Positions 52,302-63,499 are shown, numbered from the stretch's first letter. The stretch: 64,000 bases of DNA from Streptomyces sp. DH-12 (GCF_002899455.1 NZ_PPFB01000001.1:3068501-3132500), one strand, 5' to 3'. A program made the numbers and translations. Notes: generated by a model from the sequence alone, not told the origin.

Positions 52302-52525
52302 GTCGTCTCCTGTCGTTGTGGTGGTGAAGCGCGGTGGTGGAACGGGTGCGCGTCCGGGTGGCCGCCGAAGCGGTCACCCGTTCCTCGACTGTACGACCAC
52401 GACCCGGATGCGGGCAGGCGCAGTCGGAGTGATGTAGAGCGCCGTGCGGTGGTACGGACGGGCCCGTGGGCCGGTTCACTGCGCCGGTTCGGTGCTGTGG
52501 CCCAGTGCTCGGCCCAGTGGTCGGC

Positions 52526-54222
<1,697 letters not shown>

Positions 54223-54243
54223 CCGGGCAGCCGGCGGGCGACC

Positions 54244-55695
54244 TCAGCCGAGGTCGACCTCCGGGTACAGCGGGAAGCCGGCGACCAGGTCGGTGGCCCG
54301 CCGCGAGATCTCGTCGGCGACCTTCTCGTCGAGCACGTGCGACGCCTTGGACGGCGCTCCGGACTTGGTGGTGCCCGGCTCCGCGGTGGTGAGGACGCGG
54401 TCGATGAGACCGGCGACCTCGTCCATCTCCGCCGTCCCGAGCCCTCGCGTGGTCAGCGCGGGCGTGCCGATCCGGATGCCGGAGGTGTACCAGGCCCCGT
54501 TGGGGTCGGCCGGGATGGCGTTGCGGTTGGTGACGATGCCCGAGTCGAGCAGGGCCGCCTCGGCCTGCCGGCCGGTGAGGCCGTAGGAGGTGGCGACGTC
54601 GATCAGGTTGAGGTGGTTGTCGGTGCCGCCGGTGACCAGCGTGGCGCCACGGCGCATCAGGCCCTCGGCGAGCGCGCGGGAGTTGTCCACGATGCGCTGG
54701 GCGTAGTCCTGGAAGGCGGGCTGCCGGGCCTCGGCGAGGGCGACGGCCTTGGCGGCCATGACGTGCGGCAGCGGGCCGCCGAGGACCATCGGGCAGCCGC
54801 GGTCGACCTGGTCCTTCAGGGAGTCGTCGCACAGCACCATGCCGCCGCGCGGACCGCGCAGCGACTTGTGGGTGGTGGTGGTGACGATCTGGGCGTGCGG
54901 CACGGGGTCGAAGTCGCCGGTGAGGACCTTGCCGGCGACCAGGCCCGCGAAGTGGGCCATGTCGACCATGAGCGTGGCGCCGACCTCGTCGGCGATCTCG
55001 CGCATGACGCGGAAGTTCACCAGACGGGGGTAGGCGGAGTAGCCGGCGACGATGATCAGCGGCTTGAACTCCCGGGCGGAGGCGCGCAGGGCGTCGTAGT
55101 CGATCAGGCCGGTGGCCGGGTCGGTGCCGTAGGAGCGCTGGTCGAACATCTTGCCGGAGATGTTGGGCCGGAAGCCGTGGGTGAGGTGACCGCCGGCGTC
55201 CAGGGACATGCCGAGCATGCGCTGGTTGCCGAAGGCCTGGCGCAGTTCGGCCCAGTCGGCCTCGGAGAGGTCGTTGATCTGGCGGACGCCGGTCTTCTCC
55301 AGGAACGGCGCCTCGACGCGGTCGGCGAGGACGGCCCAGAAGGCGACCAGGTTGGCGTCGATGCCGGAGTGCGGCTGGACGTAGGCGTGGCGGGCGCCGA
55401 ACAGCTCCTTGGCGTGCTCGGCGGCGAGCGACTCGACCGTGTCCACGTTGCGGCAGCCGGCGTAGAAGCGGCGGCCGACGGTGCCCTCGGCGTACTTGTC
55501 GCTGAACCAGTTGCCCATCGCCAGCAGGGTGGCCGGGGAGGCGTAGTTCTCGGAGGCGATCAGCTTGAGCATCTCGCGCTGGTCGGCGACCTCCTGCCCG
55601 ATGGCGTCGGCGACGCGCGGCTCGACGGCGCGGATCACGTCGAGGGCGGAGCGGAAGGCGGTGGACTCGGGGGTGAGCGGCTGCTCGGCAGACAT
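54244..55695 (-). CDS. glyA: Serine hydroxymethyltransferase
   Basis: A 483-residue PLP enzyme interconverting serine/THF and glycine/5,10-methylene-THF. SHMT landmarks: [17 protein letters not shown] near residue 40, [44 protein letters not shown] and the PLP lysine in [14 protein letters not shown] near residue 280. It is about 60 residues longer than the E. coli enzyme, with an insert around [20 protein letters not shown], as in some actinobacterial copies. The ATG at 55695 has CCGGAGG. A ZTP riboswitch lies in its leader. Confidence 0.97.
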   Translation of the reverse strand: MSAEQPLTPESTAFRSALDVIRAVEPRVADAIGQEVADQREMLKLIASENYASPATLLAMGNWFSDKYAEGTVGRRFYAGCRNVDTVESLAAEHAKELFGARHAYVQPHSGIDANLVAFWAVLADRVEAPFLEKTGVRQINDLSEADWAELRQAFGNQRMLGMSLDAGGHLTHGFRPNISGKMFDQRSYGTDPATGLIDYDALRASAREFKPLIIVAGYSAYPRLVNFRVMREIADEVGATLMVDMAHFAGLVAGKVLTGDFDPVPHAQIVTTTTHKSLRGPRGGMVLCDDSLKDQVDRGCPMVLGGPLPHVMAAKAVALAEARQPAFQDYAQRIVDNSRALAEGLMRRGATLVTGGTDNHLNLIDVATSYGLTGRQAEAALLDSGIVTNRNAIPADPNGAWYTSGIRIGTPALTTRGLGTAEMDEVAGLIDRVLTTAEPGTTKSGAPSKASHVLDEKVADEISRRATDLVAGFPLYPEVDLG

Positions 55696-55734
55696 GGGGA
55701 CCTCCGGACGTAGCGTTCGGCGTTCACGGTACGG

Positions 55735-55825
55735 ATGGCCCAGGCGCACGGCACGTTCCTCCCGGGCCGCTCCCCGATGGTCGGTCCCATCCCAGCGCGC
55801 CAGTCACGGCCCGTGGGCCAGGTTA
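55735..55825 (-). ncRNA. ZTP/pfl riboswitch in the glyA leader
   Basis: Read on the minus strand, the leader contains in order CGTGACTGGCG, GGGACCGACCATCGGGGAGC, a variable GC-rich stem, and GTGCGCCTGGGCC, the conserved blocks of the pfl motif that senses ZTP/ZMP (AICAR nucleotides) when 10-formyl-THF is low. It ends about 40 bases before the glyA start, a typical ZTP-riboswitch target. The downstream CCGGAGG suggests control of translation or early termination. Recognition is from remembered consensus, without covariance search. Confidence 0.85.
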
Positions 55826-55893
55826 CCGGGTGTGCCGGAGCGGCGCGGGGGGTGTCCGCGATGCGGGAGCCGCCCGCCCCTTTCGTCCGCCGG

Positions 55894-57078
55894 CTACAGG
55901 ATGACGTGCGGCAGGAAGCGGGCGTACGCGTCGGTGATCAGGCCGGAGGACTCGCGGATGCCGAGACCCGCGGCCTCGTTCTCCACCACCCAGGCGCCGA
56001 GGACGACCCGGTTGCCGTCGAAGTCGGGCAGCGGGGCGAGCCCCTGGTAGCAGCAGGGCTCGTCGCGGGGCTCCGGGGCGGTGCCGGGCTGGTGCACGGT
56101 GACGCCGGCGCCCTCGCGGCCCAGCAGCGGCTTGGCGACCCAGCCCGTGGTGTCCGCCAGTTCGCGCGGGCCGTCGAGGTAGGCGGGGAGGAGGTTGGGG
56201 TGGCCCGGGTCGAGTTCCCAGAGGATCGCCAGCAGCGCCTTGTTGCTGAGCAGCATCTTCCAGGCGGGTTCGATCCACAGGGTGGAGCCGGTGCCGCCGC
56301 CGTTGTCGAGGGTGTCGAGCACATGGCCGGCGAAGCGGTCGGTGGTCAGCCACTCCCACGGGTACAGCTTGAAGATGCTGCGGATGAACCGCAGGCGGTT
56401 GTCGACGAAGCGGCCGGAGAGCCGGTCCCAGCCGATCTCCTCCATGGCGAGCCAGTCGGTCTCCAGGCCGGCCTGTTCGGCGGTCTCCTTGAGGTAGGCG
56501 ACGGTCATCAGGTCCTCGCCGCTCTCGTCGCCGGCGGTGTGGGCGAAGTACAGCGGGCTGCCCGGCGGGAGCAGGGCGGACTGCTTCCTCCAGGCGTCGA
56601 CGAGCCGTTCGTGCAGGGAGTTCCACTGGTCGGCGCCGGGGAAGCGCTCCTCCATCCAGAACCACTGCGGGGAGGCCGCCTCCACCAGGGAGGTCGGGGT
56701 GTCCGCGTTGTACTCCAGCAGTTTCGCCGGGCCCGTGCCGTCGTAGCGGAGGTCGAAGCGGCCGTACAGGGAGGGCAGTTCGTCCCTCCGGTGCCATGCC
56801 TCGGTGACCGCGTCCACGACCCGGGGGTCGGTGATGCCGAGATCGGCGAAGCGGCCCTCGGCGACGATGTGTCCGGCCGCCGCCAGGCTCATCGCGTGCA
56901 GTTCCTCGACGGTCTCCTCGAGCGCCTCGACCTCGTCCAGGGCGAAGACGTAGTAGGCGCTCTCGTCCCAGTAGGGGCGCAGGGAGTCGTCGGGGTAGCG
57001 GGTCAGCGGGTAGATGAGCCCCTGCTCCTCGACGGTCCGCTGCCAGCCGGGGCGGGGCTCGGTGGTGCGCCGTTCCAC
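55894..57078 (-). CDS. Glutathionylspermidine synthase-family protein (YgiC-like)
   Basis: 394 residues with an ATP-grasp-type ligase fold. Family blocks: YYVFALDEVEALEETVEELH near residue 40, RFDLRYDGTGPAKLLEYNAD near residue 105, ADTPTSLVEAASPQWFWMEE and the C-terminal VAKPLLGREGAGV near residue 315. The GTG at 57078 lies 6 bases after the stop of a small lipoprotein, as in the enterobacterial ygiB-ygiC pair. Streptomyces uses mycothiol rather than glutathione, so the true substrate is unknown, probably an amine or peptide ligated with ATP. Confidence 0.92.
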   Translation of the reverse strand: MERRTTEPRPGWQRTVEEQGLIYPLTRYPDDSLRPYWDESAYYVFALDEVEALEETVEELHAMSLAAAGHIVAEGRFADLGITDPRVVDAVTEAWHRRDELPSLYGRFDLRYDGTGPAKLLEYNADTPTSLVEAASPQWFWMEERFPGADQWNSLHERLVDAWRKQSALLPPGSPLYFAHTAGDESGEDLMTVAYLKETAEQAGLETDWLAMEEIGWDRLSGRFVDNRLRFIRSIFKLYPWEWLTTDRFAGHVLDTLDNGGGTGSTLWIEPAWKMLLSNKALLAILWELDPGHPNLLPAYLDGPRELADTTGWVAKPLLGREGAGVTVHQPGTAPEPRDEPCCYQGLAPLPDFDGNRVVLGAWVVENEAAGLGIRESSGLITDAYARFLPHVIL

Positions 57079-57084
57079 TGCGGA

Positions 57085-57429
57085 TCAGCCCCCGCCGCTG
57101 CCGGAGCAGCCGAAGCCGCCCCGGTCGACGGCCTCGCTGCGGCTGAAGGTGCCGTTGCGGGCGTAACCGCTGCGGACGTCGGAGTCGTAGTACCACTCGG
57201 CGTCGGCGGCGCGGGACGACCGGCCCTTGCCCACGGAGCCGGAGGAACGGGAGCCGCTGGAGCAGTTCTTGTCGGAGACGACCTTGTAGCCGTCGCCGAG
57301 GGTGTAGCTGTCGCGGTCCACGCACCGCCGGTCCGGGTCGGACCCGCAGGCCGACAGTGCCGCCGCGAGTACTCCCATGCCGCCCAGCACCACCGTGCTG
57401 GACCGCAGTCGTCGCCGTGTCTGCGCCAT
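57085..57429 (-). CDS. Small Gly/Ser-rich lipoprotein (YgiB-like position)
   Basis: 114 residues. Signal peptide with lipobox LSAC (Cys near residue 28), then CVDRDSYTLGDGYKVVSDKN and a Ser/Gly-rich segment, WYYDSDVRSGYARNGTFSRS and a final RGGFGCSGSGGG. The aromatic/Gly composition and its place just before the YgiC-like gene resemble YgiB/DUF1190 proteins of other bacteria; the sequence itself is too short for certainty. The ATG at 57429. Probably exported and acting with the ligase product. Confidence 0.82.
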   Translation of the reverse strand: MAQTRRRLRSSTVVLGGMGVLAAALSACGSDPDRRCVDRDSYTLGDGYKVVSDKNCSSGSRSSGSVGKGRSSRAADAEWYYDSDVRSGYARNGTFSRSEAVDRGGFGCSGSGGG

Positions 57430-57652
57430 GCCTTCCGCTCCCCCTAGGTGTCGCGCCGAATCGTTTCCGTGTCGTTTCCGTGTCGTCCCGGCTCGCGGCG
57501 GACAGCCTAGAGACCGTTCGGCCGGGCCGCACGGGAGCCCCCGGGCTCACCCGTTCCACCGCTGATGCTTTGTCACTCTTTGGTAGAAAATGACCGTTCA
57601 GTGCTCACGGGAGATCCCCAGGCGCCGGCCACGGGAGGGTGCGGGACCCCGG

Positions 57653-59038
57653 TCACGGGAGGGCGCGGAGCAGGGCCTCCAGGGTGCCGTTCCAGGCGTG
57701 GTCGGGCGGGGTGGCGTAGCCGACCACGAGGGCGTCGCCGGCCGGGGCGGTGACGCCGGGGTGGCGGAAGAAGTCCAGGCCCTTGACGGCGAGCCCCTGC
57801 CAGACGGCCGCCCGCTGGACCGCCTGCTCGGTGCCGGGCGGCAGTTCGAGGACCGCGTGCAGTCCGGCGGCGATGCCGGTGACGCGGACGTGCGGCGCCC
57901 GTTCGGCGAGGGCCCGTACGAGGGCGTCCCTGCGGCGGCGGTAGCGCAGGCGGGCGGCGCGGACCTGCCGGTCGTGGGCGCCGGAGGAGAGGAACTCGGC
58001 GAGGACGAGCTGTTCCACGACGCTCACCGTGCGGCCGCCGCCGTGCGCGAGGACGTCCGGCAGCAGCCACGGCGGCACCACCATCCAGCCCAGCCGCAGG
58101 CCGGGGGCGAGGGACTTGCTGGCGGTGCCGAGGTAGACCACCCGCCCGGGGTCGAGGTCCTGGAGGGCGCCGACGGGCTGGCGGTCGTAGCGGAACTCGC
58201 CGTCGTAGTCGTCCTCCAGGATCAGGCCGCCGGTGCGGCGCGCCCACTCGACCACGGCGGCCCGGCGCTCCGGGCGCAGCGCCCCGCCGAGCGGGAACTG
58301 GTGGGCCGGGTTGAGCAGCACCGCGTCGGCGTCGCCCGGGTCCCCGGCGCGGGTGCCGAGGTCGTCCCGGGCCAGCGGGACGGTCTCCAGGCCGGCGCGG
58401 CGGACCAGGTCCCAGTGCGCGTCGAGGCCGTACGACTCCACGGCGAGGGTGCGGGCGCCGCGGGCGCGCAGCACCTCGCACAGCAGCCGGAGGCCGTGTG
58501 CGAAGCCGGAGCAGACGACGACGTGCTCGGGGTCGGCGCGCACGCCCCGGACCCGGGACAGGTACCCGGCGAGGGCCTCGCGCAGTTCCGGGCGGCCGCG
58601 CGGGTCGCCGTAGCCGAAGGCGTCGTGGGGCGCGGCGGCGAGGGCGCGGCGGGTGGCCCGCAGCCACGCGGCGCGGGGGAAGGACGCGAGGTCGGGGGTG
58701 CCGGGCATCAGGCTGTACGGGAGCCGGCCGGGGGTGCGGCGGGGCGTGGGGGCCGCGGCCGGGCGGCCGGGGGCGGCGCGGTCGGCGACCCGGGTGCCGG
58801 AGCCCTGGCGTGCGGTGAGCCAGCCCTCGGCGACCAGGTCGGCGTAGGCGTCGGCGACGGTGTTGCGGGCGACGCCCAGGTCGGCGGCGAGGGAGCGGGA
58901 GGAGGGCAGCCGGGCGCCGGGGGCGAGCCGACCGCCGCGGACGGCCTCCCGCAGGGCGTCGGTGAGGCCGCGCCGCAGTCCGGGCCCGCGCGGGTCGAGG
59001 TGGAGGTCGATGCCGAAAGTGGCCCAGCGTTCCGCCAT
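57653..59038 (-). CDS. MocR/PdxR-family regulator (GntR-aminotransferase fusion)
   Basis: 461 residues. An N-terminal winged helix (residues about 12-80: LTDALREAVRGGRLAPGARL, LAADLGVARNTVADAYADLV) is fused to a class I aminotransferase-like domain with the PLP lysine in YLGTASKSLAPGLRLGW near residue 300. The ATG is at 59038. It is divergent from the AhpD-like gene, with only 47 bases between starts, so it probably controls that gene and itself in response to PLP or an amino compound. Confidence 0.94.
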   Translation of the reverse strand: MAERWATFGIDLHLDPRGPGLRRGLTDALREAVRGGRLAPGARLPSSRSLAADLGVARNTVADAYADLVAEGWLTARQGSGTRVADRAAPGRPAAAPTPRRTPGRLPYSLMPGTPDLASFPRAAWLRATRRALAAAPHDAFGYGDPRGRPELREALAGYLSRVRGVRADPEHVVVCSGFAHGLRLLCEVLRARGARTLAVESYGLDAHWDLVRRAGLETVPLARDDLGTRAGDPGDADAVLLNPAHQFPLGGALRPERRAAVVEWARRTGGLILEDDYDGEFRYDRQPVGALQDLDPGRVVYLGTASKSLAPGLRLGWMVVPPWLLPDVLAHGGGRTVSVVEQLVLAEFLSSGAHDRQVRAARLRYRRRRDALVRALAERAPHVRVTGIAAGLHAVLELPPGTEQAVQRAAVWQGLAVKGLDFFRHPGVTAPAGDALVVGYATPPDHAWNGTLEALLRALP

Positions 59039-59085
59039 GGAAGTGGACCATACTCCTGGGCTGCCTCGCTCCTAGGGTCGACGGC

Positions 59086-59619
59086 ATGACGCACACCGAC
59101 ACGACCGGGACGGTCCCCTACGCGGCGGAGGAGCCCGCCCGCCTGGAGTGGGCGAAGCACGCCCCCGAGGTCTACAAGGCGATGGTCCGGCTGGACGCCG
59201 CGGCCCGGCAGGGGCTGGACCCGAAGCTGGCCGAGCTGGTGAAGATCCGCGCCTCGCAGCTCAATCACTGCGCGTTCTGCCTGGACATGCACACCAAGGA
59301 CGCCCTCGCGGCGGGCGAGAGCGTCGAGCGGATCGTCCAGCTCGCCGCGTGGGAGGAGTCGCGGCACTTCTACACGGAGAAGGAGCTCGCCGCGATCGAG
59401 CTGACCGAGGCGGTCACGGTTCTGGCTGGGGGCGCCTCCCAGACGAAGTCCGGGGGAGGCTTCGTGCCGGACGAGGTGTACGAGCGGGCCGCCCAGCAGT
59501 TCGACGAGACGGAGCTGTCCCATCTGATCGCCGCCGTCGCGGTGATCAACGCCTGGAACCGGTTCGGCGTGACCTGCCGGATGGCGCCCGGTCACTACCA
59601 GCCGGGACAGCACCGCTAG
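59086..59619 (+). CDS. AhpD/carboxymuconolactone decarboxylase-family protein with inserted repeat
   Basis: 177 residues. Alkylhydroperoxidase-like active site in NHCAFCLDMHTKDAL near residue 62 (CxxC plus His). The ATG at 59086. The C-terminal half contains AGGASQTKSGGG between VTVL and FVPDEVYERA, where relatives, from memory, have only one or two residues. This stretch is encoded by a GC-rich inverted repeat (59424-59460). It probably reduces peroxides or handles a small carbonyl compound. Controlled by the divergent MocR regulator, by position. Confidence 0.92.
   Translation: MTHTDTTGTVPYAAEEPARLEWAKHAPEVYKAMVRLDAAARQGLDPKLAELVKIRASQLNHCAFCLDMHTKDALAAGESVERIVQLAAWEESRHFYTEKELAAIELTEAVTVLAGGASQTKSGGGFVPDEVYERAAQQFDETELSHLIAAVAVINAWNRFGVTCRMAPGHYQPGQHR
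59424..59460 (+). repeat. Short palindromic repeat inserted in frame in the AhpD-like gene
   Basis: CTGGGGGCGCCTCCCAGA followed by CGAAGTCCGGGGGAGG resembles the short dispersed hairpin repeats that are common between Streptomyces genes. GGGGGCGCCTCCC is nearly self-complementary. Here it lies inside the coding frame without a stop codon and adds about 12 residues. Confidence 0.65.
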
Positions 59620-59750
59620 CGGGTCAGGGCAGCCGCTCCTCCCGCACGGAGCGGTGGGGTGGCTGCCCGCCCACTGCTTCGCCGCCTCCCCGGTGATCGC
59701 CGGGCGGAGGCCGTGTGCGAAGCCGGCGGTGGCGTTCGTGGCCGCCGCGC

Positions 59751-61295
59751 TCAGCGGGTGTCGCCGCCGAGGAGATCGACGGCGCGCTCGCCGACCATCA
59801 GCACGCCGATCATCGGGTTCACGGCGGTCATGGTCGGGAAGACGGAGGCGTCCGCGACGCGGAGGCCCTGGAGCCCGCGGACGCGCAGCTCGGGGTCCAC
59901 GACCGCGAGTTCGTCGTCGGCGGCGCCCATCCTGCAGGTGCCGGCCGGGTGGTAGACGGTGTGCGCGACCTTGCGGGCGTACTCGCTGAGCTCCTCGTCG
60001 CCGGTGACGTCCGGGCCGGGCGCCACCTCGCGCTTGAGCCAGTGTGCGAGAGGCTCGGTCCCGGCGATCTCGCGGGCGATGCGGATGCCGTCGACGAGCG
60101 TGCGGCCGTCGTAGTCGTCCTCGTCGGTGAAGTACCGGAAGTCCAGCGCCGGCTTCACCTCGGGGTCGGCGCTGGTCAGGTACAGCCGTCCGCGGCTCTT
60201 CGGCTTGGGGATGTTCGGGGTCATGGAGACGCCGAACTCCGGCCGCCGGTAGCCCAGTCGCTCCGGATGGTCGGTGAACGGGATCTGGTAGAAGTGGAAC
60301 ATCAGGTCCGGGCCCGCGTGGCCGGGGTCGCGGCGCACGAACAGACCCGCGTCGGAGTCCATCGCCGAGTTCTCCGGGAGGGGCCCGTCGGTCTCCCACA
60401 CGATCACCGACTCCGGGTGGTCGAGCAGGTTCTCGCCGACACCCGGCAGGTGGTGCGCCACGGGGATGCCGAGCGCCTCCAGGTCGGCGCGCGGCCCGAT
60501 GCCGGAGTGCAGCAGCAGCCGCGGCGAGTCGACGGCGCCGGCGCACAGCACCACCTCGTCACGGGCCCGGATCAGCACCTCCTCGCCGTCCTTGGTGCGC
60601 ACGTGGACGCCCTCGGCGCGGGTGCCGTTCAGCTCCAGCCGGTACGCCCAGGTCTCCAGCCAGATCGTCAGGTTGGACCGCTCGTCCATCACCGGGTGCA
60701 GGTACGCCACCGACGCCGAGGACCGCTTGTTGGTCTCGGGGTGGTAGGCCAGGTCGAAGAAGCCGACGCCCTCGTCGAACGGCTCCTTGTTGAAGCCCTC
60801 GATGCGGGGCACCCGGAGCGCGGTCTGCGCGGCGTCGACGAAGTCGCGGGCGATGGCGTTCCGGTCCTTCTCGTCGACCGGGACGATGTTGTTCTTCAGC
60901 CGGGCGTAGTACGCCTCCATCTGCACGGCGCCCCAGCCCGTGGCGCCGGCCCGCTCCCACTCGTCCCAGTCGGACGGCAGCGGCTTGAACGCGATGAGCG
61001 TGTTGTGCGAGGAGCAGCCGCCGAGGACGCGGGCGCGGCTGTGCCGGATGTGCGAGTTGCCGCGCGGCTGCTCGGTGGTGGGGTAGTCGTAGTCGAGCTC
61101 GCCGCCGAGCAGGCCCATCCAGCGGCGCAGCGTCAGCACGTCGTCGCGGCCGACGTCGCTGGGGCCGCCCTCGATGACGGCGACGGTGACGTCCGGGTTC
61201 TCGGTGAGGCGGGAGGCGATGACGGAACCTGCGGTGCCGCCGCCTATGACGACGTAGTCGTACTCGGTCTCGCGCGCGGGGGTTTCGGCGGGCAT
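59751..61295 (-). CDS. GMC-family oxidoreductase (choline dehydrogenase-like)
   Basis: A 514-residue FAD enzyme. ADP-binding start YDYVVIGGGTAGSVIASRL near residue 15, ARVLGGCSSHNTLIAF near residue 88, GAVDSPRLLLHSGIGP near residue 270, and catalytic His/Asn in YHPAGTCRMG near residue 458 and AVNPMIGVLM near residue 495. It oxidises an alcohol to an aldehyde; choline is likely because a betaine-aldehyde-type dehydrogenase lies upstream on the same strand. The ATG at 61295 has GAGGAG. The 252-base gap to that gene shows no other gene. Confidence 0.92.
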   Translation of the reverse strand: MPAETPARETEYDYVVIGGGTAGSVIASRLTENPDVTVAVIEGGPSDVGRDDVLTLRRWMGLLGGELDYDYPTTEQPRGNSHIRHSRARVLGGCSSHNTLIAFKPLPSDWDEWERAGATGWGAVQMEAYYARLKNNIVPVDEKDRNAIARDFVDAAQTALRVPRIEGFNKEPFDEGVGFFDLAYHPETNKRSSASVAYLHPVMDERSNLTIWLETWAYRLELNGTRAEGVHVRTKDGEEVLIRARDEVVLCAGAVDSPRLLLHSGIGPRADLEALGIPVAHHLPGVGENLLDHPESVIVWETDGPLPENSAMDSDAGLFVRRDPGHAGPDLMFHFYQIPFTDHPERLGYRRPEFGVSMTPNIPKPKSRGRLYLTSADPEVKPALDFRYFTDEDDYDGRTLVDGIRIAREIAGTEPLAHWLKREVAPGPDVTGDEELSEYARKVAHTVYHPAGTCRMGAADDELAVVDPELRVRGLQGLRVADASVFPTMTAVNPMIGVLMVGERAVDLLGGDTR

Positions 61296-61547
61296 CGGGG
61301 CGGTACTCCTCGGGGGCTCGGGGCAGGTGGGTGGGGCGTCTCGTGTCGTGCGGGACGGGCGTCCCGCGGAGGCGGCGACTCGGTGGGGCCGCTCGGGGAC
61401 GGCTCGTACGGGACGCGGCCCGCCCGGAGGGGGCTGGTGGAACGCGTCCCGTACGGGGGCGCGTACGGGGCGGACAGCGCGGGTTCCGGGACGGCCGCCG
61501 TCGTGGCGGTGGGGGGACATCGCCCCGCACCCCGCGTCGTCCGCCGC

Positions 61548-63068
61548 TCAGCCGGCGAACCAGCGCACCGGCGCCGGCGCCAGGTTCTGGTAGACGTGCT
61601 TGGTCTCGCGGTACTCGGCGAGCCCCGCCGGGCCGAGTTCGCGGCCCGTGCCGCTCTTGCCGAAGCCGCCCCACTCCGCCTGCGGGAGGTAGGGGTGGAA
61701 GTCGTTGATCCACACGGTGCCGTGGCGCAGCCGTCCGGCCACCCGGCGGGCGCGGCCCGCGTCGGCCGTCCACACGCCGCCGGCCAGCCCGTACTCGGTG
61801 TCGTTGGCGAGGGCGACGGCCTCCTCCTCGGTGCGGAAGGTCTCGACGGTGAGGACCGGTCCGAAGACCTCCTCGCGCACCACCCGCATCTCACGGTGGC
61901 AGCGGTCGAGGACGGTCGGCTCGTAGAAGTAGCCGGACGCGGGGCGCTCGGGCGCCGGCTCGGGCCGCTTGCCGCCGCAGCGCAGCACCGCGCCCTCCTT
62001 GAGCGCGGACTCGACGTACGCCTCGACCTTCTCGCGCTGCTGCGCGGAGACCAGCGGGCCGCACTCGACGCCGTCCTCGGTGCCCCGGCCGAGCCGGATC
62101 CTCTCGGCGCGGCGGGCGAGTTCGGCGACGAAACGATCCCGCACGGACTCCTCGACGATCAGCCGCGCGCCGGCCGAGCAGACCTGGCCACTGTGGATGA
62201 AGGCCGCGTTGAGGGCCTGGTCGACGGCGGTGTCGAAGCCCTCCTCGGTGGCGCAGGCGTCGGCGAACACCACGTTGGGGTTCTTGCCGCCGAGTTCGAG
62301 GGCGACCTTCTTCACGGTCGGCGCGGCGGCCTGGGCGACCTTGGTGCCGCTGACCAGGCCGCCGGTGAAGGAGACCAGGTCGACGTCGGGGTGCTCGGCC
62401 ATCCGCGCGCCGACGGTGTGGCCGGGGCCGGTGACGATGTTGGCGACGCCGGCGGGCAGCCCCGCCTCGGTCAGCAGGCCGATCAGGGCGACCGTGGTCA
62501 GCGGGGTGATCTCACTGGGCTTGACCACGAAGGTGTTGCCCGCGGCGAGCGCCGGGGCGATCTTCCAACTGGCCTGGAGCAGCGGGTAGTTCCAGGGGGT
62601 GATCAGGGCGCAGACGCCGACCGGCTCGTGCACGACGACGCTGTGGACGTCGGGCGAACCCGCGTCCACGACCCGGCCGGGCGCCTCGGCGGCGACCAGG
62701 TCGGCGAAGTAACGGAAGGCGTCGGCCACGCAGTCGATGTCGACGCGGCCCTCCTCCAGGGTCTTGCCCGCGTCCCGGCTCTCCAGAAGACCCAGTTCCT
62801 CGCGGTCCCGGACCAGCAGGTCGGCGACGCGGCGCAGCAGCGCGGCCCGTTCGGCGGCGGGGGTGCGCGGCCAGTCGCCCTCGTCGAAGGCGCGGCGCGC
62901 GGCCGCGACCGCGAGGTCGGTGTCCTGCTCGTCGCCCTCCGCGACCAGGGCGAACGGCCGGGCGTCCGCCGGGTCGAGGATCTCCCGGGTGGCCCCGGAG
63001 ACGGCGGCTCGCCACTCGCCTCCCGCGTGAATGGTGTCGCGTGCCCGCAGTTCTGTGCTGTCCGCCAT
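61548..63068 (-). CDS. NAD-dependent aldehyde dehydrogenase (betaine aldehyde dehydrogenase-like)
   Basis: 506 residues. ALDH motifs: PWNYPLLQASWKIAPALAAG near residue 155, catalytic Glu in KKVALELGGKNPNVVF near residue 255, catalytic Cys in HSGQVCSAGARLIVEE near residue 290, and EEVFGPVLTVETF near residue 385. It oxidises an aldehyde to the acid; with the GMC enzyme this suggests choline to glycine betaine for osmoprotection or catabolism. The ATG at 63068 with GGAAGG upstream. No BetI-type repressor or choline transporter is within the window. Confidence 0.93.
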   Translation of the reverse strand: MADSTELRARDTIHAGGEWRAAVSGATREILDPADARPFALVAEGDEQDTDLAVAAARRAFDEGDWPRTPAAERAALLRRVADLLVRDREELGLLESRDAGKTLEEGRVDIDCVADAFRYFADLVAAEAPGRVVDAGSPDVHSVVVHEPVGVCALITPWNYPLLQASWKIAPALAAGNTFVVKPSEITPLTTVALIGLLTEAGLPAGVANIVTGPGHTVGARMAEHPDVDLVSFTGGLVSGTKVAQAAAPTVKKVALELGGKNPNVVFADACATEEGFDTAVDQALNAAFIHSGQVCSAGARLIVEESVRDRFVAELARRAERIRLGRGTEDGVECGPLVSAQQREKVEAYVESALKEGAVLRCGGKRPEPAPERPASGYFYEPTVLDRCHREMRVVREEVFGPVLTVETFRTEEEAVALANDTEYGLAGGVWTADAGRARRVAGRLRHGTVWINDFHPYLPQAEWGGFGKSGTGRELGPAGLAEYRETKHVYQNLAPAPVRWFAG

Positions 63069-63499
63069 GATCGGTTACTGCCTTCCGTTCTTACTCCACG
63101 CCCGTGAGTCACATCCCTGCTACCCCCGGGACCGGGTGCTCCTGCCCTGCCGGACGGAATGCATGCGGAACGCGGGCCCGGAGTGCGCTTCGTCACGGCC
63201 CCGCCGCGGGGCCGTCCCGCGCGGCGGGACCCTCCGGCGGGGGCGGGTCCGGGACGCACCGGCCGGGCGGGCCGGATGCGGGACGGCGTGGAGTCGGGCG
63301 CCGAGCGTGCACGGTCGCGGCACGGCGGTCCGCGCGGGCGCCGGGCGGAGGGGCCGGCACGGCGTGCCCACCCCGTCTAAGGACTCCTCCGCCGCGACGA
63401 GGCGCCGTACGGCCACGCCGCGATGCCCGGCGTCAGGCAGGCCGCGGGGAAGGGCCACGGCGGTCACCGGGAACGGGCGGCCGGCGGACCCGCCTCAGG
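63069..63499. other. 431-base intergenic region
   Basis: GC-rich and Arg/Pro-rich in every frame, with poor third-position pattern, so no gene is called. The 60 bases next to the aldehyde dehydrogenase start are A/T-richer and likely hold its promoter. The remainder shows short GC inverted repeats near 63190-63250, possibly a terminator for the gene entering from the right. Confidence 0.5.

Noticed and set aside
63120..63467. 115-codon minus-strand frame in the last intergenic region
   Set aside because: Arg/Pro-rich, poor third-position GC pattern and no ribosome site.
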